Notes: a model not told the origin generated them from the letters alone. Counted from the stretch's first letter, positions 1 to 6,685 are shown. The stretch is 6,970 nucleotides of DNA from CAYOLL01 sp964404765 [NCBI: uncultured Gemmatimonadota bacterium] (GCA_964404765.1 CAYOLL010000257.1:1-6970); one strand, 5' to 3'. A program made the numbers and translations.

Positions 1-20
1 AGGCGACAAATCCGGCATGT

Positions 21-90
21 TGTCATTCTGTAAGAATCTTCTTAAAATTTAGCTGTGCGTTATCTGCGGGAAGATTCCTTCGGAATGACA
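21..90. repeat. Inverted repeat, dispersed-element type (TGTCATTC...GAATGACA)
   Basis: Two 21-base arms, 21-41 and 70-90, are inverted copies matching at 18 of 21 positions, separated by a 28-base loop. The outer ends are TGTCATTC and GAATGACA, and the inner ends are AATCTTC and GAAGATT. The mismatches cluster in the middle of the arms, as in an old imperfect hairpin. I recognise this TGTCATTC-type sequence as a widespread intergenic repeat in several bacterial phyla, which is memory and not a search. It lies downstream of lolA. No T-run follows the hairpin on the minus strand, so it is not a standard intrinsic terminator, although the RNA hairpin could protect the 3' end of the lolA transcript. 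Confidence 0.75.
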
Positions 91-171
91 CCGTGCTTCA
101 ATGCTAAATTTGTTACTTGGAAAGGGAGTAGCAGACGTTATGCAGAGGATTCGGTGAACTCAATTTGTCCG

Positions 172-843
172 CTATTTACGGGTTTCGTCAATAACTTCCA
201 CGCCTTTGGGGATTAAAAACGCGAACTGATCGGTCTTGAGCGGAGGATTGATTTTAACTTTCTTTAAAGTGTACGTCGTATAATCGTCATTAGCATTGAA
301 TATCTGAAACTGCCGCACCTGACAATCATTTTTGTCGGCCCAAACTTCCATTTTGCGAATAACCGACGCATCATTTTTTTCTTTGACTTTTAAAATAAGA
401 TGCCAGCACGTCTTACCGTCAACTTTAACTTCATCTTTCAATTCCGCCAAATAATCATCATTCACATGCGATAAAAAGTAAAGCGGGTTTAAGGTTGGAT
501 CAATAACCTCGGCGCTGCGAATAATGACTTGTTTCATTTCCTGGTCGTAAATCCATACTTTTTGCCCATCAGAGATCACTTTTTGCTTTTCCGGCGCTTC
601 ATATTCCATATAAAACTGCTCCGGCGCATGCAAAATAAACGTGCCCTCCGATTTTTGGACCTCATCTGTCAGGGCAATAGATAGCGCTTGCTGGAAATCA
701 GCCGATAGCGTTATGACATTTTTATAGGTATCCTGCACTTTAAGCAGAATTTCGTCAGCCGTAGATTGGGCATGGCTATACTGCGCCCCAGTCCAAAAAG
801 CGATAAAAATAACAAGGCTTGAGAATCTTACCGGTGAAAGCAT
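172..843 (-). CDS. lolA: Outer-membrane lipoprotein carrier protein LolA
   Basis: This is a periplasmic chaperone that takes lipoproteins released by the LolCDE transporter and carries them to the outer membrane. The 223-residue protein opens with a signal peptide of about 25 residues; cleavage is likely after S-H-A, and there is no lipobox. The mature part shows the LolA pattern: 'TLSADFQQ' near residues 45-52, 'EGTFILHAPEQFYMEYEAP' near 66-84, then 'VISDGQKVWIYD' and 'KQVIIR'. The length is normal for the family. The ATG start is preceded by AGGAG (851-855) with 7 bases of spacing, and that site begins directly after the stop codon of the upstream protease gene, 12 bases away. It is therefore very probably cotranscribed and perhaps translationally coupled. 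No promoter is seen in the gap. LolB is not in the window and is absent from many phyla that have LolA. Confidence 0.93.
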   Translation of the reverse strand: MLSPVRFSSLVIFIAFWTGAQYSHAQSTADEILLKVQDTYKNVITLSADFQQALSIALTDEVQKSEGTFILHAPEQFYMEYEAPEKQKVISDGQKVWIYDQEMKQVIIRSAEVIDPTLNPLYFLSHVNDDYLAELKDEVKVDGKTCWHLILKVKEKNDASVIRKMEVWADKNDCQVRQFQIFNANDDYTTYTLKKVKINPPLKTDQFAFLIPKGVEVIDETRK

Positions 844-855
844 CGCAACATCTCC

Positions 856-1491
856 TTACATCAACGGCAACCCGGTCAACAATCGTCCAAAAAAGCTTAC
901 AAACGGGTTAACTATATGCCCGAATACATTCAACTGTGTCACTCGGCCTAATATGATGAGCGCAAATAAAATAGCCGGGCCTATTTGTTCAAATTGAACC
1001 TGCCGATCCACGGGCATTTTGCTAAAGTGCATCAATATTTTGGAACCATCCAGCGGCGGGATGGGGATCATATTAAAAATAGCCAGTGACAAGTTAATCA
1101 TCACACTATAAACGACAATTCGATACAATGCCTCCGGCACCGCAACCGGCATCATAATTAGCAGTCGTAACAGCAGTCCAAAACCTATTGCCGAAATGAT
1201 ATTAGAAAGGGGCCCGGCAACGGCGGTTAACGCCATGCCGCTACTGGGGTTCCGGAAATTTCTCGGGTTAACCGGCACCGGTTTGGCCCAACCAAAATGG
1301 ACAAGAAACATCATTACCGTGCCCAGAAAATCAAGATGGGCCAGTGGATTCAGGGTTAGGCGGCCTTCATCTTTAGCAGTGTTGTCGCCTAATTTATAGG
1401 CTGTCCAGGCGTGGGCAAACTCATGAAAACAGAGGGCAAAAAGAATGGCCGGAACAATAAGAACAATTTCAACAATCGCGTCAATATTCAC
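856..1491 (-). CDS. Small site-2-type (M50) membrane metalloprotease
   Basis: This is a predicted intramembrane zinc protease of the compact M50 group (YwhC/SpoIVFB-like), which cuts substrates within the membrane. In its 211 residues the zinc motif HEFAH lies at 23-27 inside the first hydrophobic segment. 'GRLTLNPLAHLDFLGT' (43-58) and 'FGWAKPVPVNP' (66-76) are conserved family blocks, 'AGPLSNI' is near 92-98, and the third zinc ligand is D148 in 'NMIPIPPLDG'. About five or six hydrophobic segments are visible, with no PDZ or CBS domain, which is the usual short architecture. The start is GTG (1489-1491), supported by a strong AGGAGG at 1503-1508 with 11 bases of spacing; no better in-frame start exists nearby. 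It lies 33 bases after the methylase-like gene and 12 bases before lolA. Its substrate is not indicated by the sequence. Confidence 0.92.
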   Translation of the reverse strand: MNIDAIVEIVLIVPAILFALCFHEFAHAWTAYKLGDNTAKDEGRLTLNPLAHLDFLGTVMMFLVHFGWAKPVPVNPRNFRNPSSGMALTAVAGPLSNIISAIGFGLLLRLLIMMPVAVPEALYRIVVYSVMINLSLAIFNMIPIPPLDGSKILMHFSKMPVDRQVQFEQIGPAILFALIILGRVTQLNVFGHIVNPFVSFFGRLLTGLPLM

Positions 1492-1502
1492 TATTTTTTA
1501 GC

Positions 1503-1508
1503 CCTCCT
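1503..1508 (-). promoter_or_regulatory. Strong Shine-Dalgarno supporting a GTG start
   Basis: AGGAGG on the minus strand ends 11 bases before the GTG start of the M50 protease gene. The spacing is slightly long, but this is the only good site in the 33-base gap, and it justifies the GTG start and independent translation after the methylase-like gene. Confidence 0.75.
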
Positions 1509-1524
1509 GAGTTTCTTAAATAAA

Positions 1525-4500
1525 TTAGGCTTTCCGCTTGCGATAAGCTTCCACGATATTTGTCACCGTGGTTTCGTCATAGGAATTGAGTGTTGCTTTA
1601 TACATCGGAGCCTCAATTTTATTAGTACGGATCAGCAGCAAGTCGCAGGACGGCCCGTATTTGGATTCATCCCATTCCGGCAGCGTTATCACCGCGTCGA
1701 GGACTCGGTCTTTTAGCAGTTCTTTGTTGAACTGTTTCTCGTTGAACTCATGTTTACCCAATAAGATGACCAGCCGGCCATTCGGTTTAAGCGTACGAAT
1801 AAATTCTTTCAAAAACTTTTTGCTAGCGCCACTTTCGATTGGCGGATGGCCAATAGCCACATCATAAATGTGCGAGCCCAAACCGTCAATGGCGATTTTT
1901 TTTGACAAACTATCGGCGACCAAAACATTTACATCTTCCAAATGATGCAGTTTCAAATTAAGACGCGCAGCTTTGAAGGTTTCCTGGTCAATATCTAAGC
2001 CTAGCAAGTTTTGATTAAGAATATATTTAAGCAGTCGTTCACGGCCCTCCTCTTTGCGGACCGAGGCTTCGCCCAAAACTTCATTGGCATAGTTGGCAAC
2101 TTCGCCGGTTGGCAGCGTAATTTTGGTGGCTTTTTCCATTTCTTCGACCGTAGCCTGACTTAATTGCTCACGCAATAATTGTCCGATACGAATTAAAAAG
2201 CCGGCGGAACCCATACACATGTCAATTGCTTTTTCAGTCACCTTGGGCTCAATTAAGCGAACCATCAGATCAATCACCGGACGCGGAGTTAAAAAACGGC
2301 TATATTGCGGACGAGCAAAATTAGCCTCCAAAAAATTGTCGAAATTTTTGGCCACATTGCCCGATTGCCAGATGGATTGAATCCGGATTTCAGTCAACTG
2401 ACGGGCTAAGTCGCTCATCAAATCTTCAGTGGCAAAGAGCTTGTTTGCAATTTCGGCAATATCTTTTTTGGTGGCGCTGTCAATCGAAGCTTGTTCTTGG
2501 ACGATCTCCACTTCTTTTTGCTCTTCGTCTTTAGAATATTCACCGGCTAAGATATCCATAGCCCGCTTGATGGGCAAAACTTTCATCAAATCGTCAAAAG
2601 CTTCCAGCTCTAAATGGCCAGAAATGCAATGGCTAAAAAAGCCGTCGGCATCGGAAAAGTCAAAAAAGTCATAGCGTAACAAAAACTCGCGCATCAACTC
2701 GTTAACCGCCATATAATCAACCAATTCGGTGCTCAAAGGCGCGTTTGTCAGCCGCTCAAAGCCGGTAGCGATCGACTTGTTGATCACTGCAAAAAGCTGT
2801 GGCTGCAGACAAAACAACACCGGCGAGAGCGTCGCCGATTGCAGCCCACGAATGCCGTAGGAAATAAAGTCTTCCAGGGCGCCATCCAGTTCATCCGGAT
2901 CGTCCTCTTCTAAAAAGGCGGACAGAAGCTCAATAAAGCGGTTGGCATTCTCGACTGACTCAAAAATACCCCATTTCTCGGTATGAATCAGCACTAAATT
3001 CCAGCAGCCGCTGTCGGGATCATTTTTACGCCAATTCAGTGACTCAAATAAGTCGCTGACGATGGTAAAAAAAGCTTTCAGATCATCGGAATTGCCTAGC
3101 TTCTTCGCAGTAATAATCTTGGCTTTTTCGCGTGCCGTTTTTTGGGTGCGCTCATGAAACGCGAAATACGCCTCACGACCTTCCCAATCTTTGAAAGACA
3201 AGACTAACTTCTCAACCCGCTCGGCATCTTTTGGACTCATAATCCATTCCCCCATCCGCGGCCGAGTTCGTTTTTCCAGAAACTCAATTTTATCGGGATC
3301 GGGTCCTTTGCCAATTAGCTTTTCATCCAGATACCACCGATCTGTGCCTTTTTTGCGGGCAAAGCATTGAAAATAACTTAAGATGCCGTAAATTGTGCGG
3401 GCCTGAAAATGACGGACGGCACAAACTTCCCACAACAACCGCTTGGGATCCGTTCCGTGCTTATGATGCTTCATAACTTCTAATACCAACTCCGTGACAC
3501 GCATTGTTCCGGCTTTATATTGCTTCCAAACCTCTTTCAAATTCTGCACGCGCTCCGATGTCAGTTGATGATAATTGTCGGCGTCGCGTTTATAAAGCAG
3601 CCGGTATTCACTTGTAGTCGGATTACCAGAGATGAAAAATCGGGCGGCAAATGGGTTTTCAATGGATTTATACCATTCTTTCAAGCCAAATAAAAAGTTA
3701 AGCCGATTATTCAAAAATACTTCATGTCGTTTATTGAGCTCGTCATGAAAGCTGAACCGCAAATAGGTTGGCTTATCGGGGAAAAATGGGCGGTCACATG
3801 GCCGAACAAAAAGAATGCCATATTCGTATTCGAAAGCCGAAAGAATTCGCTCCATTTGCATGCTTTCCTGCAAAACTCCGGGACGCTCTTCTTTTTGAGC
3901 CTCAAATATCATTTCATCTTCGGCTAAACCACCATCAGCTAAAGTATCCTGATCACCAAACTCGGTCCAATTAATAGTCCGGATATGCTCGCTAATAGAC
4001 GGGTGGGGCAATTCCCTGATCGCCGCCGGCAGTAAAGTTTCCAAAGTCCAATAATGCTCGTCCAAAGAAATTGGCTCAAACTTGACTTGCTTTTTTAGTG
4101 CGCGTATCAGCGAAAACTCCATTGTTTCGTAGTTTTCATGATCCGGGCGCATGGTAAAGACTTCATGCAAAATCTCTCCTATGGACCAAATCGGCTTTTC
4201 GTTATCGAACATGCGCTCAATCTCGTCAATACGCTCCAACTCAATTGTGACGGCTTCCACCTTTCGTCGTTGGCGCGGCTGCGTTCCTTCACTCTCTTGG
4301 GGACCGGCGACAGCCGGCGGAGCTACGACTTTACGCTTTTCCGTCAGAATCCAACGATCGTTTTGATCATGAAAAAAACGCTTATCACCGGCGGTTATCG
4401 GATCGAACAGCAGTTTTTCGGGCTCGACGCCAACCTGATTGGCTAAGATACGGAGCAGTTTCCGCTCTGTCACGGCCTCATCGGACGTTTTCAAGTATTC

Positions 4501-4926
4501 AAATGCCTGCTCGATAACATTTACTTTTTCCTTTAATGCCCACTTTTTGCCCTCGTAACAAACAAAACGCGCATCTTTTTCAAGATTTAAGACAATCTGA
4601 TTCCGTTGATTTTTAGGCAGTTTAGCTGCAACTTTTTTGTTAAGTTGAAATAGAGTCAGCATTTTGGTAGATTCCCGTAAAATCTCAAAGGCGGCCTGAT
4701 GTTCAGGAATTTCATCCATTACAATAGACCATAAGCCCTCGCTGTTTTTGATAAACAAGTCCGGATTACCTTCCAAAATAAGCTGAATAGCCATCTCGCT
4801 GACGCCGTGCTTTTCCTCTTTTTCCACATATTTGCGAATATTCGCCAAAGATTTGGGGATAAAATCTACTAAACACTTACTGATGGTCGCCTTTAAGCTA
4901 TAAGAGGGCGAAGATTTGACGGCCAT
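1525..4926 (-). CDS. Multi-winged-helix protein with HsdM-like N6-methylase domain, degenerate catalytic motif
   Basis: This 1133-residue protein starts at ATG 4926, supported by AAGGA 8 bases upstream. Four winged-helix segments resembling HARE-HTH domains lie near residues 16-69, 87-132, 149-195 and 245-296. A fifth-like segment is at 475-535. Each ends in a W-x-[VIL]-type strand (W66, W129, W192, W293, W531). Between them are a P/Q/R-rich linker (about 202-222), an acidic linker (about 331-350) and a possible beta-rich region (about 360-450). The middle has 'LSPVLFCLQPQLFAVINKS' (700-718), reminiscent of segments in restriction-associated proteins. The C-terminus is HsdM-like: 'YSRFLTPRPVIDLMVRLIEP' (about 874-893), motif I 'DMCMGSAGF' (902-910), 'LGLDID' (975-980) and 'VADSL' (1003-1007). 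Motif IV is 'IGHPPI' where NPPF is expected, so SAM binding is plausible but methyl transfer is doubtful. No hsdS or hsdR is nearby. It probably heads an operon with the M50 protease and lolA. Confidence 0.8.
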   Translation of the reverse strand: MAVKSSPSYSLKATISKCLVDFIPKSLANIRKYVEKEEKHGVSEMAIQLILEGNPDLFIKNSEGLWSIVMDEIPEHQAAFEILRESTKMLTLFQLNKKVAAKLPKNQRNQIVLNLEKDARFVCYEGKKWALKEKVNVIEQAFEYLKTSDEAVTERKLLRILANQVGVEPEKLLFDPITAGDKRFFHDQNDRWILTEKRKVVAPPAVAGPQESEGTQPRQRRKVEAVTIELERIDEIERMFDNEKPIWSIGEILHEVFTMRPDHENYETMEFSLIRALKKQVKFEPISLDEHYWTLETLLPAAIRELPHPSISEHIRTINWTEFGDQDTLADGGLAEDEMIFEAQKEERPGVLQESMQMERILSAFEYEYGILFVRPCDRPFFPDKPTYLRFSFHDELNKRHEVFLNNRLNFLFGLKEWYKSIENPFAARFFISGNPTTSEYRLLYKRDADNYHQLTSERVQNLKEVWKQYKAGTMRVTELVLEVMKHHKHGTDPKRLLWEVCAVRHFQARTIYGILSYFQCFARKKGTDRWYLDEKLIGKGPDPDKIEFLEKRTRPRMGEWIMSPKDAERVEKLVLSFKDWEGREAYFAFHERTQKTAREKAKIITAKKLGNSDDLKAFFTIVSDLFESLNWRKNDPDSGCWNLVLIHTEKWGIFESVENANRFIELLSAFLEEDDPDELDGALEDFISYGIRGLQSATLSPVLFCLQPQLFAVINKSIATGFERLTNAPLSTELVDYMAVNELMREFLLRYDFFDFSDADGFFSHCISGHLELEAFDDLMKVLPIKRAMDILAGEYSKDEEQKEVEIVQEQASIDSATKKDIAEIANKLFATEDLMSDLARQLTEIRIQSIWQSGNVAKNFDNFLEANFARPQYSRFLTPRPVIDLMVRLIEPKVTEKAIDMCMGSAGFLIRIGQLLREQLSQATVEEMEKATKITLPTGEVANYANEVLGEASVRKEEGRERLLKYILNQNLLGLDIDQETFKAARLNLKLHHLEDVNVLVADSLSKKIAIDGLGSHIYDVAIGHPPIESGASKKFLKEFIRTLKPNGRLVILLGKHEFNEKQFNKELLKDRVLDAVITLPEWDESKYGPSCDLLLIRTNKIEAPMYKATLNSYDETTVTNIVEAYRKRKA

Positions 4927-4934
4927 ATTATATT

Positions 4935-4944
4935 TCCTTTCCTT
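4935..4944 (-). promoter_or_regulatory. Shine-Dalgarno that fixes the methylase-like gene start
   Basis: The minus strand reads AAGGAAAGGA, ending 8 bases before the ATG at 4926. The longer reading frame that begins with TTG at 5043 is not the gene, because that TTG is part of the -35 box of the promoter and the intervening codons cover the leader and terminator hairpin. The site directly abuts the T-run of the terminator. Confidence 0.8.
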
Positions 4945-4972
4945 AAAAAAATAAAGCCCGTAACAACGGGCT
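4945..4972 (-). terminator. Intrinsic terminator in the leader of the methylase-like gene
   Basis: On the minus strand AGCCCGT, loop TGTT and ACGGGCT form a perfect 7-bp GC-rich stem (4955-4972), followed by TTA and seven T residues (4945-4954). This is a textbook rho-independent terminator for leftward transcription. It lies about 130 bases past the stop of the FliF/FliG-like gene, but also downstream of the promoter at 5015-5043 and immediately before the Shine-Dalgarno site of the next gene. It may end transcripts of the upstream gene, attenuate the downstream operon, or do both. Confidence 0.8.
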
Positions 4973-5014
4973 AATATAGAAATTATTCGTGTGGTATTGA
5001 GATTGAAGCTTTGT

Positions 5015-5043
5015 AATATAGATAGCCCGCTATAGATTGTCAA
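5015..5043 (-). promoter_or_regulatory. Near-consensus sigma-70 promoter for the methylase-like operon
   Basis: The minus strand has TTGACA (5038-5043), a 17-base spacer, then TATATT (5015-5020). The -35 box matches the E. coli consensus 6/6 and the -10 box 5/6, at optimal spacing. Transcription would begin near 5008, giving a leader of roughly 80 bases that contains the terminator hairpin before the start codon at 4926. Use of the E. coli consensus for this organism is an assumption. Confidence 0.65.
5022..5033. promoter_or_regulatory. Palindrome in the promoter spacer, possible operator
   Basis: On the minus strand ATAGC, GG and GCTAT form a 5-base-arm inverted repeat entirely between the -35 and -10 boxes. 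The position would suit a repressor or a spacer-distorting regulator. The arms are short and chance occurrence is quite possible; no second copy was noticed in the window. Confidence 0.25.
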
Positions 5044-5099
5044 TAAAAAACTAAAGTTGGCCTGTTCGCGCTTAACATGTTAGAAAATAAGATGTTAGT

Positions 5100-6593
5100 T
5101 TATTTTAAATAGACGGATAAATCAATTTGCTTTTCGACCAATGCTTTTTTGACCAGCGCCATAACTTCATGGCGCATCACTTCTACCCGTTTGGTGGATA
5201 TTTTGCCCGAGTCATCTTTTAGTTTTTGCAGATTTTTAAGCTGAGCCGGGTCTAACGCCGCCTGAAATTTAGCCGCTAATTCCACTGAAGCGCCTTCCAA
5301 AGCAATACCCAAATGTTCCAGCGAAATTTTCTGCGTAATCTCCCGCAGCAAGTTATCTTCCAAATTCACCAGCGATTCAAATGTAAACAAATGTTTGCCC
5401 AATTCTAAAGCGCGATCATGGTTGATAAGCTTGACCTGATTAAGCGTCTCTTTCGCCAAGGCTTCCGGCGCCCAGGAAATGATGCGGGCCAGACCTTGCA
5501 CACCGCCGCCGGGTACAAACTCCGAATCCAGATAGACTTGCACCTTTTTTTGCAGACTCCGCCGAACATCGGCGATAACTTCTTTAGACACACCCTGAAA
5601 GCTCAACATCCCCGGCACAACCTGATTCCGCACGTCACCCGGCAAACCGGTAAATATCTCGCCGGCGTCCTGTGGCGAAAGATAGGTTAGGATGAGGGCA
5701 ATCACTCGTGGGGGTTCATCTTGAATAATTGCGATTTGCTTGGCCCGATCAATTTGGCTAAGAAAGTCAAATGGGTTGGCTTTGGCAACGACTGTCTGAT
5801 TCGGATCATTTGTCACACTGGCAGGCTTTGTGATAACGGTTTTAGCAGAAACTGCGGGCATTATTCGATTATTTAAGATTTTTTGCTGCCGGATTATAAA
5901 TACAACGGCTCCCAGCAATAGCAACAGCGCTATGCCAAAAAACGCATCTGACGGCTTAATCGCCGGCCTTGTCGTCGCATTATTTGCATTTGCTCCGCTG
6001 CTATCCATTGCCCCTGCCTGATTTCGGGCGGTTATGGAAAAGTCGACTCCATTAACCAGCAGCTCATCACCCCGCGACAGCTTAAACGGCACAAGCTGAG
6101 GAATGTATTGTTTAATGGTCGGTATCGTGCGCGAATTCTGAGCCAGTTTGTCATCTAACAAAATTGTAATTTTCAAGCGGTAAATATCAATGGGTGAGTG
6201 GGCGGCTTGATTGAGAACCCCTTTTAAACTTTCATCCTTCATCAACTCCTTATTTTCTAAGCTAAGTTTCAAAAGGGACTTAATATGTGGAAACTCAAAG
6301 CCGGGCAGTGCTTTCTCAATGGTTTCGGCCGACTCAGCTTGTATGTCCGGCGGTTCCTCACCGTTGCGTGAAAAAACAGCCAGTTTAACATCGACTGAGA
6401 CATGAAATTGGTCAGATTCCGTTATCTTTGAAATAAAGGCGCTAATGCGGTTTTCATAATCCTGCTGCAATAGCGTCTGCTCGGTAAATAATGCGCCGGC
6501 AAGCGGATGGGGCGGTTTTTGCTGTGCCTGAGTCATAGTACCCGCCAGTAGAATAGTTGTCAAAACTGTCAGTAGGAAAAAAATCTTTTTCAT
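5100..6593 (-). CDS. FliF C-domain / FliG(M+C) fusion-like membrane protein
   Basis: In flagella, FliF forms the membrane ring and FliG the cytoplasmic switch ring bound to it. This 497-residue protein seems to join parts of both. A signal peptide spans 1-23 (cleavage likely after T-Q-A). Residues about 44-188 resemble the last periplasmic domain of FliF: 'YENRISAFISKI' and 'FHVSVDVKL', then 'YRLKITILLDD' and 'LSRGDELLVNGVDF'. A low-complexity N/A stretch (190-210) precedes one membrane helix (218-235) and a linker. FliG middle domain follows (about 273-390; 'DEPPRVIALILTYL' at 292-305, 'PGGGVQGLARII' at 361-372), then FliG C domain (about 395-492; 'FTFESLVNLED', 'ALEGA'). The FliG N domain, which normally binds the FliF tail, is absent, as are the FliF ring-building N-terminal domains. 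Start: AAGGA with 7-base spacing before ATG. No other flagellar gene is in view, so a non-flagellar role is possible. Confidence 0.82.
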   Translation of the reverse strand: MKKIFFLLTVLTTILLAGTMTQAQQKPPHPLAGALFTEQTLLQQDYENRISAFISKITESDQFHVSVDVKLAVFSRNGEEPPDIQAESAETIEKALPGFEFPHIKSLLKLSLENKELMKDESLKGVLNQAAHSPIDIYRLKITILLDDKLAQNSRTIPTIKQYIPQLVPFKLSRGDELLVNGVDFSITARNQAGAMDSSGANANNATTRPAIKPSDAFFGIALLLLLGAVVFIIRQQKILNNRIMPAVSAKTVITKPASVTNDPNQTVVAKANPFDFLSQIDRAKQIAIIQDEPPRVIALILTYLSPQDAGEIFTGLPGDVRNQVVPGMLSFQGVSKEVIADVRRSLQKKVQVYLDSEFVPGGGVQGLARIISWAPEALAKETLNQVKLINHDRALELGKHLFTFESLVNLEDNLLREITQKISLEHLGIALEGASVELAAKFQAALDPAQLKNLQKLKDDSGKISTKRVEVMRHEVMALVKKALVEKQIDLSVYLK

Positions 6594-6685
6594 GCCACAA
6601 TCCTTAGCGCTTTTTGATTTTAAAGAATTGCACGTTCTGCCGGATGTTCCAAATCTCTAAAACGTCAAACCTATTGTCCCGCAAG

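Noticed and set aside
1196-1399. Plus-strand open frame opposite the M50 protease gene
   Set aside because: It is the antisense shadow of a clearly conserved gene, with no family resemblance and no convincing ribosome-binding site.
4138-4446. Two overlapping plus-strand open frames opposite the methylase-like gene
   Set aside because: They overlap each other and the real gene, with no recognisable motifs; the same applies to the other plus-strand frames.
1525-4926. Complete type I or BREX/DISARM-type defence system
   Set aside because: Only one methylase-like gene is present; there is no helicase, nuclease, specificity subunit or phosphatase, and the neighbours are envelope genes.
4927-5043. 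39-residue N-terminal extension of the methylase-like protein starting at TTG 5043
   Set aside because: The TTG is the first half of a perfect -35 box, the frame runs through the terminator hairpin, and ATG 4926 has a good Shine-Dalgarno site.
5073-5098. TAACATGTTA palindrome and repeated CTAACAT just after the FliF/FliG-like stop, as a terminator
   Set aside because: The stem is AT-rich and short and no T-run follows at the right distance; the hairpin at 4945-4972 is far stronger.
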